Part shown: one piece after another, positions 26,705 to 35,624 of the stretch
Layout of the letters: every line of letters begins with the position of its first letter
Position numbering within the stretch: position 1 is the stretch's first letter
Assembly: GCA_963844315.1 (NCBI GenBank)
Contig: CAWJOC010000024.1
Coordinates: 1-64,000, forward strand
DNA length: 64,000 nt
Direction: 5' to 3'
Origin: CAWAVN01 sp963844315
Lineage (GTDB): Bacteria; Planctomycetota; Planctomycetia; Planctomycetales; Planctomycetaceae
Position numbers and translations under genes: made by a program
The notes under the pieces: model-generated
What the model saw: the letters and a program-made list of their open reading frames with translations, nothing else
The model's database searches: none
What the model was told of the DNA's origin: nothing

Positions 26705-27551
26705 ATGTGGGAATTTTTCGAGTCCGAAGCCGGCATTCGCCTGGCGTGCTTTACCTCGGTCTTTTTGGCGATGGCGGGTTGGGAGATGTTTGCGCCCCGC
26801 CGCGTTTTGCGGGTCGGCAAGTCGCTTCGTTGGGGCAGCAACCTGGGGTTGGTGGTCCTGAATACGGTTTTGCTCCGGTTGATCTCGCCCTTGGGAGCGG
26901 TGGGGATTTGCGATCTATGCCGAGGCCCAAGGTTTTGGTCTGTTCCAGAACGTCAACTCGCCCGAATGGCTGGCAATTCTGGTTTCGGTGATCGTGTTGG
27001 ATTTCGCGGTTTACTTGCAGCATGTGATGTTCCATGCCGTGCCGTTATTCTGGCGGTTGCACAGGGTGCATCATGCGGACCTCGACATTGACGCGACAAC
27101 GGGGCTAAGGTTCCACACCATCGAAATCCTGCTGTCGCTGGGCATCAAGGCGATGGTGGTGCTGATTTTGGGACCGCCAGCCGTGGCCGTGCTCATTTTT
27201 GAGGTTCTGCTGAACGCCACCTCGATGTTCAACCACGGCAACGTGCGGATGCCATTGGGATTGGATCGGGTCTTGCGATGGCTGGTGGTCACGCCGGATA
27301 TGCACCGTGTGCATCACTCGGTCGATTCGCGGGAAACCAACAGCAATTTCGGCTTCAACTTGCCTTGGTGGGACCGATTGATGGGAACCTACCGCGACCA
27401 GCCCGCCGGGGGGCACACGGAAATGAACATCGGTCTTCTGGATTTCCGCGATGAGCGGATCGCCGACCGGTTGCCTCGAATGCTGCTCCTGCCGTTTACG
27501 GGCGGCCCAGGAAATTCCGACAGCAATCCTCAGAGACATGAAGACTCTTAA
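26705..27551 (+). CDS. Fatty acid hydroxylase/sterol desaturase family membrane enzyme (one frameshift)
   Basis: About 280 residues. The first frame gives MWEFFESEAGIRLACFTSVF and WGSNLGLVVLNTVLLRLISP; a shift near 26905 joins LAILVSVIVLDFAVYLQHVM and the rest. The di-iron histidine motifs are complete: QHVMFH, FWRLHRVHHADLDIDATTG and MHRVHHSVDSRETNSNFGFN. Spans are visible at both ends and at VVLILGPPAVAVLIFEVLL. The family uses O2 and two irons to hydroxylate or desaturate lipids and sterols; the substrate here is unknown. It converges with the TlpA-like gene five bases downstream. Confidence 0.82.
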
Positions 27552-27556
27552 ATCCT

Positions 27557-28573
27557 TTATGGGGATGGTTTTGCGTTGGGGGTGAGCCGGGATTTCAGGA
27601 ACCGGTCCAGTTCGGCGAGCGTGGGGTCGATGAGTTCGACTTGGCCTTGGGGGTTGATGAGAGCCATTGCGGGGATCGTGGGCACATGGTAATTCTCGCG
27701 GGTTTTGTCATTGTCCGAATTGCTTAAAGCGATTCGCCAAGAGAGTTTGCGGGATTTTTGAAACTCGCGGACGACCTCGGCGTCTTCGTCCAAACTGATG
27801 CCGAGGATCTCCAGACCCTGGGCATGATGAGTTTCATAGAGTCGCTTGAGTTCCGGCAGGTCTTTAAGGCAGGGCGGGCAATTGGTGGCCCAAAAATCCA
27901 ACAAAACCCAACGGCCTTTCAATCCTTCCAGCTTGGTTTCCTGCCCCGCGAGATCTTCAAGACCCAGTTCCGGGGCGGGTTTTCCGACGAGGTTAAGCTT
28001 AGCGAGTTTTGTTTCGCAAAGCTGCTTGACTTCGGGGTTTAGGAAGAAGGATCGCGAAAGGTTTTGATAAATCTCCTTCGCGGTTTCGGGTTTACCGGCG
28101 GCTTGGGCTTCAAACGCCAAGGACTTGGCGAGGGCCACAATTTCCGTGGGCATCCTGAGGCGGACGCCCGCGAGTTGCCTTTCGAAATCCACAAGGGCAT
28201 CTTCCCATTGGCCGGATTTGGCAAGCCCCAGGGTCCGCACCTCTCCCGCCAAGCTTTTCGCGGGTAAATCTTCGCCTTTTCGCTGCAAATACCGGTTGGC
28301 CAAGGGCAACGCCTTGGCTTCAAAGCCCTGTTCCCTGGCGGTTTGGAACAACCATGTATATGCGTTCTCCCGGTCGGCGGCTTCGGGATGTTCCTCAACA
28401 TATCGTTCGATTAACTCGAATGTTTTGGCCGTTTGCCGGGTCAGAATCTGGGAAAACGTGTCGGCCTCCTGAGCCGAAAGCGTCCCAGCGAAGAGACACA
28501 AAGCCAGAAGACCCTGCCCGAAATGTTTCCTAACCCCAAGAATTGCAAAACATTGAAGGCGAAAGGCGGACAT
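27557..28573 (-). CDS. TlpA/ResA-like thioredoxin-fold protein
   Basis: 338 residues. A signal-type segment (GLLALCLFAGTLSAQ) precedes a helical, TPR-like region (residues 40-190, AAGKPETAKEIYQNLSRSFF). The C-terminal thioredoxin-like domain starts VGKPAPELGLEDLAGQETKL and carries LLDFWATNCPPCLKDLPELK with the redox pair CPPC, then LGISLDEDAEVVREFQKS and VPTIPAMALINPQGQVELID with the cis-proline. It probably reduces disulfides or handles c-type cytochrome thiols on the outer side of the membrane. The start is uncertain; in-frame codons are crowded near 28573. Confidence 0.85.
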   Translation of the reverse strand: MSAFRLQCFAILGVRKHFGQGLLALCLFAGTLSAQEADTFSQILTRQTAKTFELIERYVEEHPEAADRENAYTWLFQTAREQGFEAKALPLANRYLQRKGEDLPAKSLAGEVRTLGLAKSGQWEDALVDFERQLAGVRLRMPTEIVALAKSLAFEAQAAGKPETAKEIYQNLSRSFFLNPEVKQLCETKLAKLNLVGKPAPELGLEDLAGQETKLEGLKGRWVLLDFWATNCPPCLKDLPELKRLYETHHAQGLEILGISLDEDAEVVREFQKSRKLSWRIALSNSDNDKTRENYHVPTIPAMALINPQGQVELIDPTLAELDRFLKSRLTPNAKPSP

Positions 28574-28871
28574 GGACGACCCCTCCAGGGAGACCAGGAT
28601 TTCCCTCAGGACGATGCCGGGGAAACCATTTGAAAAAATCTGAAAATTTCTTGGGAACGGATCAGTTCCAATTGAAGTCTAACCAGTAAACTGTAAACTA
28701 ATTGATAGTCAAAATGCGATAATGAAACGGTCTGCGCAGGATTCAATCCCTCCTCGGAAAACCTCGATCACAACACAACGGGCCGACGTTGTTATTTGGG
28801 CGAAAGGCCGGTGTTGCTTGCCTCTTTCCTCCCCCCTAAAGCCTGTTGAAGCCCCTTTCAAGGAGCCTTCC
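28574..28871. other. Divergent intergenic region
   Basis: It separates the leftward TlpA-like gene from the rightward vWA gene and must hold both promoters. A longer in-frame reading from 28722 exists but lacks a ribosome-binding site. No clear promoter pair is assignable. Confidence 0.35.
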
Positions 28872-30794
28872 GTGAGTTCTCGTTCTCTGAATGAGTCCGC
28901 GAAATACGATCAGTTGGTCGAGGAACCTAGCCCCTTCGCCAGCCTGAGCGACACGCCGCCTTGGGTGATTAGCTGCCTAGTGCACGTCGCGCTGTTGTTC
29001 ATGCTGTATCAGATCACCCTCACCACCTTCAGCGAGCCGGATCCGGTGCTTGACACCATTCTCACCGAGGAACTGGAAATCAAGCCGGAAGACTTCATCT
29101 TCGATCCCACCCGGCAGGACTATTTGGGCAACGACAGCCAGACGAACGTCATCAGCCCGTCCAAAGCCGCCGCCACGGAAGCGGGGCGGAATCCTCAAAA
29201 GGATGTGGACCGGGAAATCGAAAGCGAGCTGATGGCCGTCAAGAAGCCGGTGACGGACTCCATTCCCAAGCCCAACGAAGCCGAGTATCTGGAATCGGTC
29301 AACACCACCGGAGCCACGGAATACACCGGCGGCACGGAAGGGGCCATCGACCGCTTGACCTACGAAATCGCCACGTCGCTCAAGGAGAAAAAGACGCTGG
29401 TGGTCTGGTTGTTCGATGCGTCGCTGTCGCTGCAGGAACGCCGGGTGGCCATTGCCGACCGGTTTGAAAACATCTATTCTCAGTTGGACCAACTGGAAGT
29501 CAACACCGACCGCGCCCTCAAAACCGCCGTCGCCAGTTACGGGCAGGCGACACATCTCATCACGCCGGAACCGGTGGATGACGTGACGGAAATCGTCGAA
29601 GCCGTGAAGAACATCAAGGCCGACGAGAGCGGGCGGGAAAATGTGTTCGCCGCGGTCGGGGCGGTGGTCAACAAGTGGAAATCCTACCGCACCGCGATGC
29701 ACCGAAACGTGATGGTGATTGTCGTCACCGATGAGCGCGGCGACGACTTCGCCAACATGGAAGAGGTCATCAAAGAGACCCGCCGATTGGGCATCCGCGT
29801 GTACTGCGTTGGGAACGCCGCCCCGTTTGGCCGGGAAAAAGGCTACGTGACCTGGAAGTACGAAGACGGCGGGACCGAAGAACTGCCCGTGGACTCCGGC
29901 CCGGAAACCGTCGCCGCGGAACGGTTGCGGTTGGGCTTTTGGGGAACCTCCGGGCGGGATCTGGAGCGCATGTCCGCCGGGATGGGTCCCTGGGCCATGA
30001 CCCGGTTGTGTGCCGAGACAAACGGGCTGTATCTGGTCTCCGCCGAGAGCGTGGGCGGCCCGCAGTTCGATCCCGAAGTCATGCGGCTCTATGCCCCCGA
30101 TTACCGCCCCGTGCGGATCTATCAGGAAGAGCTGACGAAAAACATGGCCAAGCGCGCCCTGGTCGAAACCGCCGCCAAAACGCAGCAGACCGAGATGATT
30201 TCGCCGCAGTTGGTGTTCGTGGCGGATAACGACAACATCCTCCGGCAGCAAATCACCGAAGCCCAAAAGCCCGCCGCCGTGTTCGACTTCAGCCTCCAGC
30301 AAATGCAAACCATGCTGGAAGCGGGCGAGAAGGACCGTGAAAAACTCACCACTCCGCGCTGGCGGGCGAGCTACGATCTGGAACTGGGCCGGGTGCTGGC
30401 GCTCAGGTCCCGGGCCTATGGTTACAACATTGTGCTCGCCGACATGAAATCCACCCCAAAAACCTTCCAAAAGCCCGGCAGCAACCGCTGGCGTTTGGTT
30501 CCGTCCAAGGAAATCGCGGGCGGGCCGAACGTCCGCAAGATCGCCAAGAAAGCGGAAGACCTATTGAAGCGCGTGATTGATGAGCACCCCGGCACGCCCT
30601 GGGCCATGCTTGCCGAACGCGAGCTTTCCACTCCGATGGGTTGGGAATGGCAGGAGTTCAAGGATCTCTCCGCCGCCATGATGCAAAACGCCAATAACGA
30701 CGACAAGCCGCGCTTGGAGTTGGCCGAGGAACAAAAGAAAAAAGAACAGCAAAAGAAAATGGCCGAAGCCAAACGGGTCAAACCCAACCTGTAG
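28872..30794 (+). CDS. Membrane-anchored von Willebrand factor A protein, first of a tandem pair
   Basis: 640 residues from GTG 28872; AAGGAG sits 6 bases upstream, whereas the longer frame from 28722 has no such site. One membrane span (PPWVISCLVHVALLFMLYQI, residues about 29-49), then an acidic spacer and a vWA domain from about residue 170: LVVWLFDASLSLQERR carries the MIDAS DxSxS motif, followed by VMVIVVTDERGDDFANMEEV. The C-terminal part is helical and ends in a Lys/Glu-rich tail (EEQKKKEQQKKMAEAKRVKP). The C-terminal HPGTPWAMLAERELSTP motif recurs in the next gene. vWA domains mediate metal-dependent protein contacts; the partner is unknown. Confidence 0.8.
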   Translation: MSSRSLNESAKYDQLVEEPSPFASLSDTPPWVISCLVHVALLFMLYQITLTTFSEPDPVLDTILTEELEIKPEDFIFDPTRQDYLGNDSQTNVISPSKAAATEAGRNPQKDVDREIESELMAVKKPVTDSIPKPNEAEYLESVNTTGATEYTGGTEGAIDRLTYEIATSLKEKKTLVVWLFDASLSLQERRVAIADRFENIYSQLDQLEVNTDRALKTAVASYGQATHLITPEPVDDVTEIVEAVKNIKADESGRENVFAAVGAVVNKWKSYRTAMHRNVMVIVVTDERGDDFANMEEVIKETRRLGIRVYCVGNAAPFGREKGYVTWKYEDGGTEELPVDSGPETVAAERLRLGFWGTSGRDLERMSAGMGPWAMTRLCAETNGLYLVSAESVGGPQFDPEVMRLYAPDYRPVRIYQEELTKNMAKRALVETAAKTQQTEMISPQLVFVADNDNILRQQITEAQKPAAVFDFSLQQMQTMLEAGEKDREKLTTPRWRASYDLELGRVLALRSRAYGYNIVLADMKSTPKTFQKPGSNRWRLVPSKEIAGGPNVRKIAKKAEDLLKRVIDEHPGTPWAMLAERELSTPMGWEWQEFKDLSAAMMQNANNDDKPRLELAEEQKKKEQQKKMAEAKRVKPNL

Positions 30795-30847
30795 CACAAG
30801 GTCAGGGGCCAAAGGTCAGGAAAACCAGAAAACCATTGATGATTGTC

Positions 30848-30915
30848 GAATGCTGATTGTTGATTTTTGAAGTGCTGGTTTGACTTCGCACTTCAAAAAT
30901 CAACAATGAGCATTC
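30848..30915. repeat. Dispersed inverted repeat, family 3, copy A
   Basis: A 28-base stem with one mismatch: the inner 20 bases (ATTGTTGATTTTTGAAGTGC) pair perfectly with 30888-30907 around a 12-base loop. A related element lies at 52620-52678. It sits in the 249-base gap between the two vWA genes. Confidence 0.85.
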
Positions 30916-31043
30916 GTCATTCACTTCTCTTCCCTGACCTCTCGTTGATTGAGTCTCCCTGCGGGCTCCGTTACAATTCTTTTCAGCGATTTGCGCTCGC
31001 ATCCTCCCCGCTCTCCGCCAGAGTCTTCTGGAGACAATCCACC

Positions 31044-32980
31044 ATGACGTCCGTTCCCTCCCGCTCCACCTTCTCCAGCGTCGGCGTGTCCGTTGTCTTG
31101 CACACACTCCTCTTGGGGGCGATGTGGTTCATTCGGAACGAGATCGTAAGGGAGCAGGAAGAATACACCGTGGAATCGGTCATCAAAGAGGAAGACCGCA
31201 TTCCCGAAGAGATCACCCAAAACCTGACCGACGACACCCAGGTCTCCCAAAACGTGAGCACGGTCTCCGGCGGGGCGGTCACGGGGTTTGTCGGTTCCAC
31301 CGCGACCCCCACGGTCAACAAAGTCAAGTACACCGAATCGCAAATCGTCAAAAGCGACCTTAAGTTCAATTCCACCGTCAACATGCCCAGCAATTCGGAC
31401 CTGGGCGATGACCTGGGCGAAGGCGAAGTCACCGGGGAAATCGGCGCGGTGGTCGAAGGCTATGGACCTGCGATGAACCGCCTCACGCAGGAAATCGTCC
31501 GCCTGATGCGCGACCAGAAAGTTTTGGTGGTCTGGCTGATGGACCAGTCCGACAGCATGAAGGACGACCACAAGGAACTCGCAGCCCAACTCGATCAGGT
31601 CTATGCGGAACTGGGCATCGCCCAGGAAAAAGACGCGAAGCTCAAGACCCGCATCCAAGACCAAATCCTGCAAAGCATGGTCGTGGCTTATGGGCAGGGA
31701 CTCCTCCCGATGCTCAAGGAACCCACCGCCGACGCGAAACTCATCAAAGAGGCCATGTCGAAAATCCCCATCGACGAATCTGGCAAGGAAAATATGTGCA
31801 CCGCCATCCAAAAGGTGGTCAGCGAATACGCCCAACGGGTGCAGCGCGACAAACGCCGGTTGGTGCTCGTGGTGGTCTCGGATGAATCCGGCGACGATGG
31901 CCAGGACGTCGAAAAGGCGATCCAAGCCGTCACCAAGCTGAAACCCGTGGCCCCCGTGTACATCCTGGGCCGCGAATCGGTGTTTGGTTATCCCTATGCC
32001 CGCATCCGCTGGATCGATCCCAAATACAAGCTCTCGCACTGGCTGCGCATCGACCGGGGACCGGAAACTTCCTTTCCCGAATGCCTGCAATGGGACGGCC
32101 TGCACGAGCGCTGGGACGTGTTCAATGCGGGCTTTGGTCCCTATGAGCAAGTCCGCATCGCCCGGCAATCCGGCGGCATCTTCTTCATCCTGCCCGGCGA
32201 AGAGGAAAACCTGTCCGGGGCGGGGGCGAATCAGCAGCGCGAATATAACTTCCTCAGCATGCGGAAATATACGCCCGGCTTGGAGCCCGCAGCGCCTATG
32301 CCGATGAGGTCAAGAAAAGCGAATTCCGCAGAACGATCTGGGAAGTCATCGTCGCGCTCAATCCGACCGAGCATCAATTCCTGCCTGGATACAACGCCCA
32401 ATTGCGAATCCGCGAGCATTGGTATCCGCTGACCTTGGCGGAGTTCCGCGAGGAAGCGGCCAAGGAAGTCGTGAAAGCCGCCGCCGCCATGCAGATCTTG
32501 AACCGGACCATCGGCATGCTGGAGGGAATCAAGCCCGAGCGCGACTCGGAAGACTCGGACCGCTGGCGGGCGAATTTCGATTTGATCCATGCCCAGTGCG
32601 TGGCGTACCGCGTGCGGTTGTTCCAGTTCCTCTTGGCCATGGACGACCACGCCAACAGCATGCCCAAGCCCCAAAAGCCCAACACCAACCGCTGGAACGT
32701 GGGCCGGACCCGAAAAATGATCATTCCCGATGACGCCCAGTTCGAGCGGCTCAAAGCGGCGTTCAACATCAAAATGACAAAAGAAGAATACTTGGCTTAC
32801 GTCAAAGCCGAGGAAGACCTAGCCTCGGCGATGTATAACGAAGTGATCGTCAACCACCCCGGCACACCCTGGGAAGAGCGGGCGAACTACGAGCTTCGCC
32901 AAGGCTTCGGCATGCAATTCCACGAAGCCTTCCGCGATCCCCGATACGACAGCCTCGACATCAAATTGCCCAACCAGTAA
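31044..32980 (+). CDS. Membrane-anchored von Willebrand factor A protein, second of the pair (one frameshift)
   Basis: About 645 residues from ATG 31044. Same layout as the preceding gene: span VGVSVVLHTLLLGAMWFI (residues 11-29), acidic spacer, then vWA from about residue 160 with VVWLMDQSDSMKDDH (complete MIDAS DxSxS) and LVLVVVSDESGDDGQDVEKA. One shift near 32285 joins SMRKYTPG to RLGARSAYADEVKKSEFRRT. The C-terminus has EVIVNHPGTPWEERANYELR, matching its neighbour, and ends DIKLPNQ at 32980. The two are clear paralogs, likely working as a pair on the outer face of the inner membrane. Confidence 0.8.
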
Positions 32981-33100
32981 GTCCCCTCTCCCCTGGGGGA
33001 GAGGGTTAGGGTGAGGGGGACGAGCTAGAAAAGACGTGGAATCTCGCTTGTCCCCCTCATCCGGCCTTCGGCCACCTTCTCCCCCCAGGGGAGAAGGGAC
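32981..33100. repeat. Dispersed inverted-repeat element, family 1, copy B
   Basis: It starts GTCCCCTCTCCCCTGG directly after the vWA stop codon and ends GGGGAGAAGGGAC. It matches the copy at 18795-18927 in both end hairpins and in CATCCGGCCTTCGGCCACC. It could double as a transcription terminator for the convergent genes on either side. Confidence 0.85.
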
Positions 33101-33127
33101 AGAAATGCCACCTTATGGGACAGTTTC

Positions 33128-34390
33128 TTAGACGCTCGTTTGCCGGCGGAACAAAAACCACGCGGCGAAGAGCCCGATGACGAGGCCCCCGGCGATGCCG
33201 CCCGTCACCCACCAGACTTCCCGCCGGAGGCCAAACGTTGCCACCATATCGGCATCTTCGCCCACTTCCGTGAGGGACACCTTCCACGCGGCGGAACCCG
33301 CTTCGCCGGGCCGGGCATCCAACGGTACAAACCGGCGGTTGACGTAATACGGGAATATCCACAGGTCGTCTTTCCACTCCCTGACGTCCGCCGGTTTCAA
33401 TCCGCCCGCTTGCAGGTTCGTCAGATAGTATTTCTGGCCGGGGTGCAATTTTTGCATGAGCTTCGTCGTGTGAGTCAATTTCGAGGCAGACCCTTTCAGG
33501 TAAGGGTCGCTCTCCGGATTGCTATACGCCTTGCCGCCGTTGGGCACGCACTCACGCGTGTCCCAATCGCGGTGGTAGAGTCGGAATCCGCGGTGCGTGT
33601 AGCCGAACTTGTTAAGGTCATCATTCAGCCAGGCTTTATAGAAGACGTACAAGTTCACATCGAAGGGTTCGCTTTGAAGTCCGGTCAGCTTCATCGGGAA
33701 ATAGATCCCGTCCCGGCCGCCGGTGAGGAACGTGAACCGCAAGGGATGCAGGTCCACCGCTTGGCCCTGCGAATCGGCCAGCGCCGCATCGGACACGCGA
33801 ACGCAGGCATAGACATAGCCTTTGTCCCGGTAGAACTTCAAAACGTCGTCGGCATCTTCCAAAGGTTGGTAGCCATTCTCTTCCAGCCAGCCGTTGAGCT
33901 TGCCCTCGGTGTTCTCCTTGACGATGGCGACATCAAAACTGCCCACGATTTCGCGGGAGATGACTTGGACATCCTCCTTGGCCGCGGCTTTCTCCGCGCC
34001 GCCCGTGGCTGGTCCGCCGAAGAAGCCACCTTTAGATTGGGTTTGAACCCTGCGGGACTGGACGTAATCGAACAGTTCCTTAAAGATCGCGTCGTCTTCC
34101 TGTTGCACCTTGGGCACGTTGGGAAAGGGAATGACCCAAGCGAACTTGTCGGTCTGGCCTGCCACGCGGATTTTCAAAATCAAATCCTCGCTGGCTTGGC
34201 CCTCATTTTCGCTGCCTTCAAAAATAATGATCGCTTCCTGAGCTTTCTCCTCCAAAGAGCCATTGTAATTTCGCGGCCGGACCACCTTGCCATCGGCCAG
34301 TGTTTCCTTCACCAACATCCCCCAAACGAGAATGCCCATCATCGCCACGGCGAGTTGTCGGCTTTGGCAAAATCTCCAGAGTGCTCTCAT
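33128..34390 (-). CDS. DUF2330 membrane protein
   Basis: 420 residues from ATG 34390 with AAGGAG upstream; a longer frame to 34492 runs into the intergenic hairpin. Signal segment QLAVAMMGILVWGMLVKETL, then VVRPRNYNGSLEEKAQEAII, KIRVAGQTDKFAWVIPFPNV and GYVYACVRVSDAALADSQGQ, and a C-terminal span (WWVTGGIAGGLVIGLFAAWF) followed by RRQTSV. The pattern of an exported body with FAWVIPFP and a C-terminal anchor is DUF2330. Function unknown; such proteins are common in Planctomycetes and Myxococcales. Confidence 0.75.
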   Translation of the reverse strand: MRALWRFCQSRQLAVAMMGILVWGMLVKETLADGKVVRPRNYNGSLEEKAQEAIIIFEGSENEGQASEDLILKIRVAGQTDKFAWVIPFPNVPKVQQEDDAIFKELFDYVQSRRVQTQSKGGFFGGPATGGAEKAAAKEDVQVISREIVGSFDVAIVKENTEGKLNGWLEENGYQPLEDADDVLKFYRDKGYVYACVRVSDAALADSQGQAVDLHPLRFTFLTGGRDGIYFPMKLTGLQSEPFDVNLYVFYKAWLNDDLNKFGYTHRGFRLYHRDWDTRECVPNGGKAYSNPESDPYLKGSASKLTHTTKLMQKLHPGQKYYLTNLQAGGLKPADVREWKDDLWIFPYYVNRRFVPLDARPGEAGSAAWKVSLTEVGEDADMVATFGLRREVWWVTGGIAGGLVIGLFAAWFLFRRQTSV

Positions 34391-34432
34391 GGCTCCTTGT
34401 CCTCTTTGGCTAAGTGTGTGAATGCAATGAAA

Positions 34433-34483
34433 CCCAAGCCGACGACTTGTCGTTGGGATCCGACTGCAAGCGGTCGGCTTGGG
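34433..34483. repeat. Intergenic inverted repeat
   Basis: CCCAAGCCGAC (34433-34443) and GTCGGCTTGGG (34473-34483) are perfect inverted copies with a second small stem (GACGACTTGTCGT) between. It lies between TsaD and the DUF2330 gene; it could stop the tsaD transcript, though the T-run is poor. Confidence 0.7.
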
Positions 34484-34492
34484 ATTTTTCAA

Positions 34493-35563
34493 TCACGGCA
34501 TGCGGACGAGACCGGGGACTACATCCAACGTGAGATCCGCGAATTGTCCGGCTTCCAGGCGTTCCCAGGCAATCGCCCCCATCGCCGCATTATCGGTGCA
34601 GTAAGACAAGGGGGCAATCAGGATTTCGACGCTCTCATCGGCGGCGAGTTCCGCCAATTTTTCCCTCAGCCTGGAATTCGCCGCCACGCCCCCGCCCACG
34701 CACAGCGTCTTTCGGTTCTGCTGATGGAGAGTCTGCCGGCATTTGGCGACGAGCACATCGACCACGGCTTCTTGAAAACTCGCGGCGATGTCGGCGATGC
34801 GGTCTTCGGTCAAAGCCGGCGGCTTCGGGGCATGCGAACCCGGCGTGCCGGTGACTTCGTAAAGCACCGCCGTCTTGATCCCTGAAAAACTGAACTGCAA
34901 CCGGTCCTCTTTCATAAACGTGCGCGGAAAGGCGAACGCCCGGCGGTTGCCTTTCTCACCGGCTTTCTGAATCGATGGTCCGCCCGGATACGCCAGCCCC
35001 AAAATCTGGGCCACCTTGTCGAAGGCTTCGCCGGCGGCATCATCAATCGTCGCCCCCAGAAGTTCAAACTCCACGGGAGACCGGCAATCGTAAAGGTTCG
35101 TATGCCCGCCGCTGACCACCAGCCCAATCGCGGGAAAAATATCCCGCCCCGCCGCCATCCGGCAGGCATAGATGTGGGCCTCAATGTGATTGATCGCAAT
35201 CAAAGGAATGCCGAGCGTCAGCGACAACGTCTTCGCCGCCGTCAATCCCACGAGCAAAGATCCCACCAACCCCGGCTCCGTGGCAACGGCGACCGCATCA
35301 AGATCTTGAAGCGTCACCCCGGCCGTTTTCAAAGCCTCATCAATCACCGGCAAAATCCGCTGCACATGCGCCCGCGAAGCAATCTCCGGCACCACGCCGC
35401 CAAAGCGTTCATGCAGCGCAGACTGCGAAGCCACCACGTTCGAGAGCACGTTTCGGCCCCGATCAATCACCGCCGCCGCCGTCTCATCGCAAGAGGTTTC
35501 GATAGCCAAAAGCAATTCGTAGGGTCCGCATTGCGGACCATCATTGATAGATTTCGTCTGCAT
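34493..35563 (-). CDS. tsaD: tRNA N6-adenosine threonylcarbamoyltransferase TsaD
   Basis: About 356 residues. Transfers threonylcarbamoyl to A37 of ANN-decoding tRNAs, with TsaB and TsaE. The ASKHA fold is complete: LLLAIETSCDETAAAVIDRG, PEIASRAHVQRILPVIDEAL, AVAVATEPGLVGSLLVGLTA, the metal site HIEAH (residues 126-130), LVVSGGHTNLYDC, CVGGGVAANSRLREKLAEL and APLSYCTDNAAMGAIAWERL. The first 16 residues (MQTKSINDGPQCGPYE) lie inside an 89-base repeat element at 35520-35608 and are not part of the usual protein, which starts near LLLAIETS. Either the repeat supplies the start codon or a TTG near 35515 is used. Confidence 0.93.
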   Translation of the reverse strand: MQTKSINDGPQCGPYELLLAIETSCDETAAAVIDRGRNVLSNVVASQSALHERFGGVVPEIASRAHVQRILPVIDEALKTAGVTLQDLDAVAVATEPGLVGSLLVGLTAAKTLSLTLGIPLIAINHIEAHIYACRMAAGRDIFPAIGLVVSGGHTNLYDCRSPVEFELLGATIDDAAGEAFDKVAQILGLAYPGGPSIQKAGEKGNRRAFAFPRTFMKEDRLQFSFSGIKTAVLYEVTGTPGSHAPKPPALTEDRIADIAASFQEAVVDVLVAKCRQTLHQQNRKTLCVGGGVAANSRLREKLAELAADESVEILIAPLSYCTDNAAMGAIAWERLEAGQFADLTLDVVPGLVRMP

Positions 35564-35608
35564 ATGCGAACTATACAAAAAGAAAGAAGGTCCGCAGAGC
35601 GGACCCTA
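35520..35608. repeat. MITE-like element overlapping the tsaD start
   Basis: The ends TAGGGTCCGC and GCGGACCCTA are perfect 10-base inverted repeats, and each end folds into its own hairpin (GGTCCGCattGCGGACC; GGTCCGCagaGCGGACC). It contains the first ATG of the tsaD frame. Layout is like the element at 37805-37874. Confidence 0.85.
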
Positions 35609-35624
35609 CGGGGATCAATATCGT

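Noticed and set aside
28977..30470. 497-residue minus-strand frame opposite the first vWA gene
   Set aside because: A shadow of the vWA coding strand with repetitive Gly/His/Phe content and no ribosome-binding site.
30921..32168. 415-residue minus-strand frame opposite the second vWA gene
   Set aside because: Shadow frame; the plus strand shows MIDAS and anchor motifs.
18795..33100. Insertion sequences behind the repeat elements
   Set aside because: No transposase frame or DDE/HUH motif was found next to any element.
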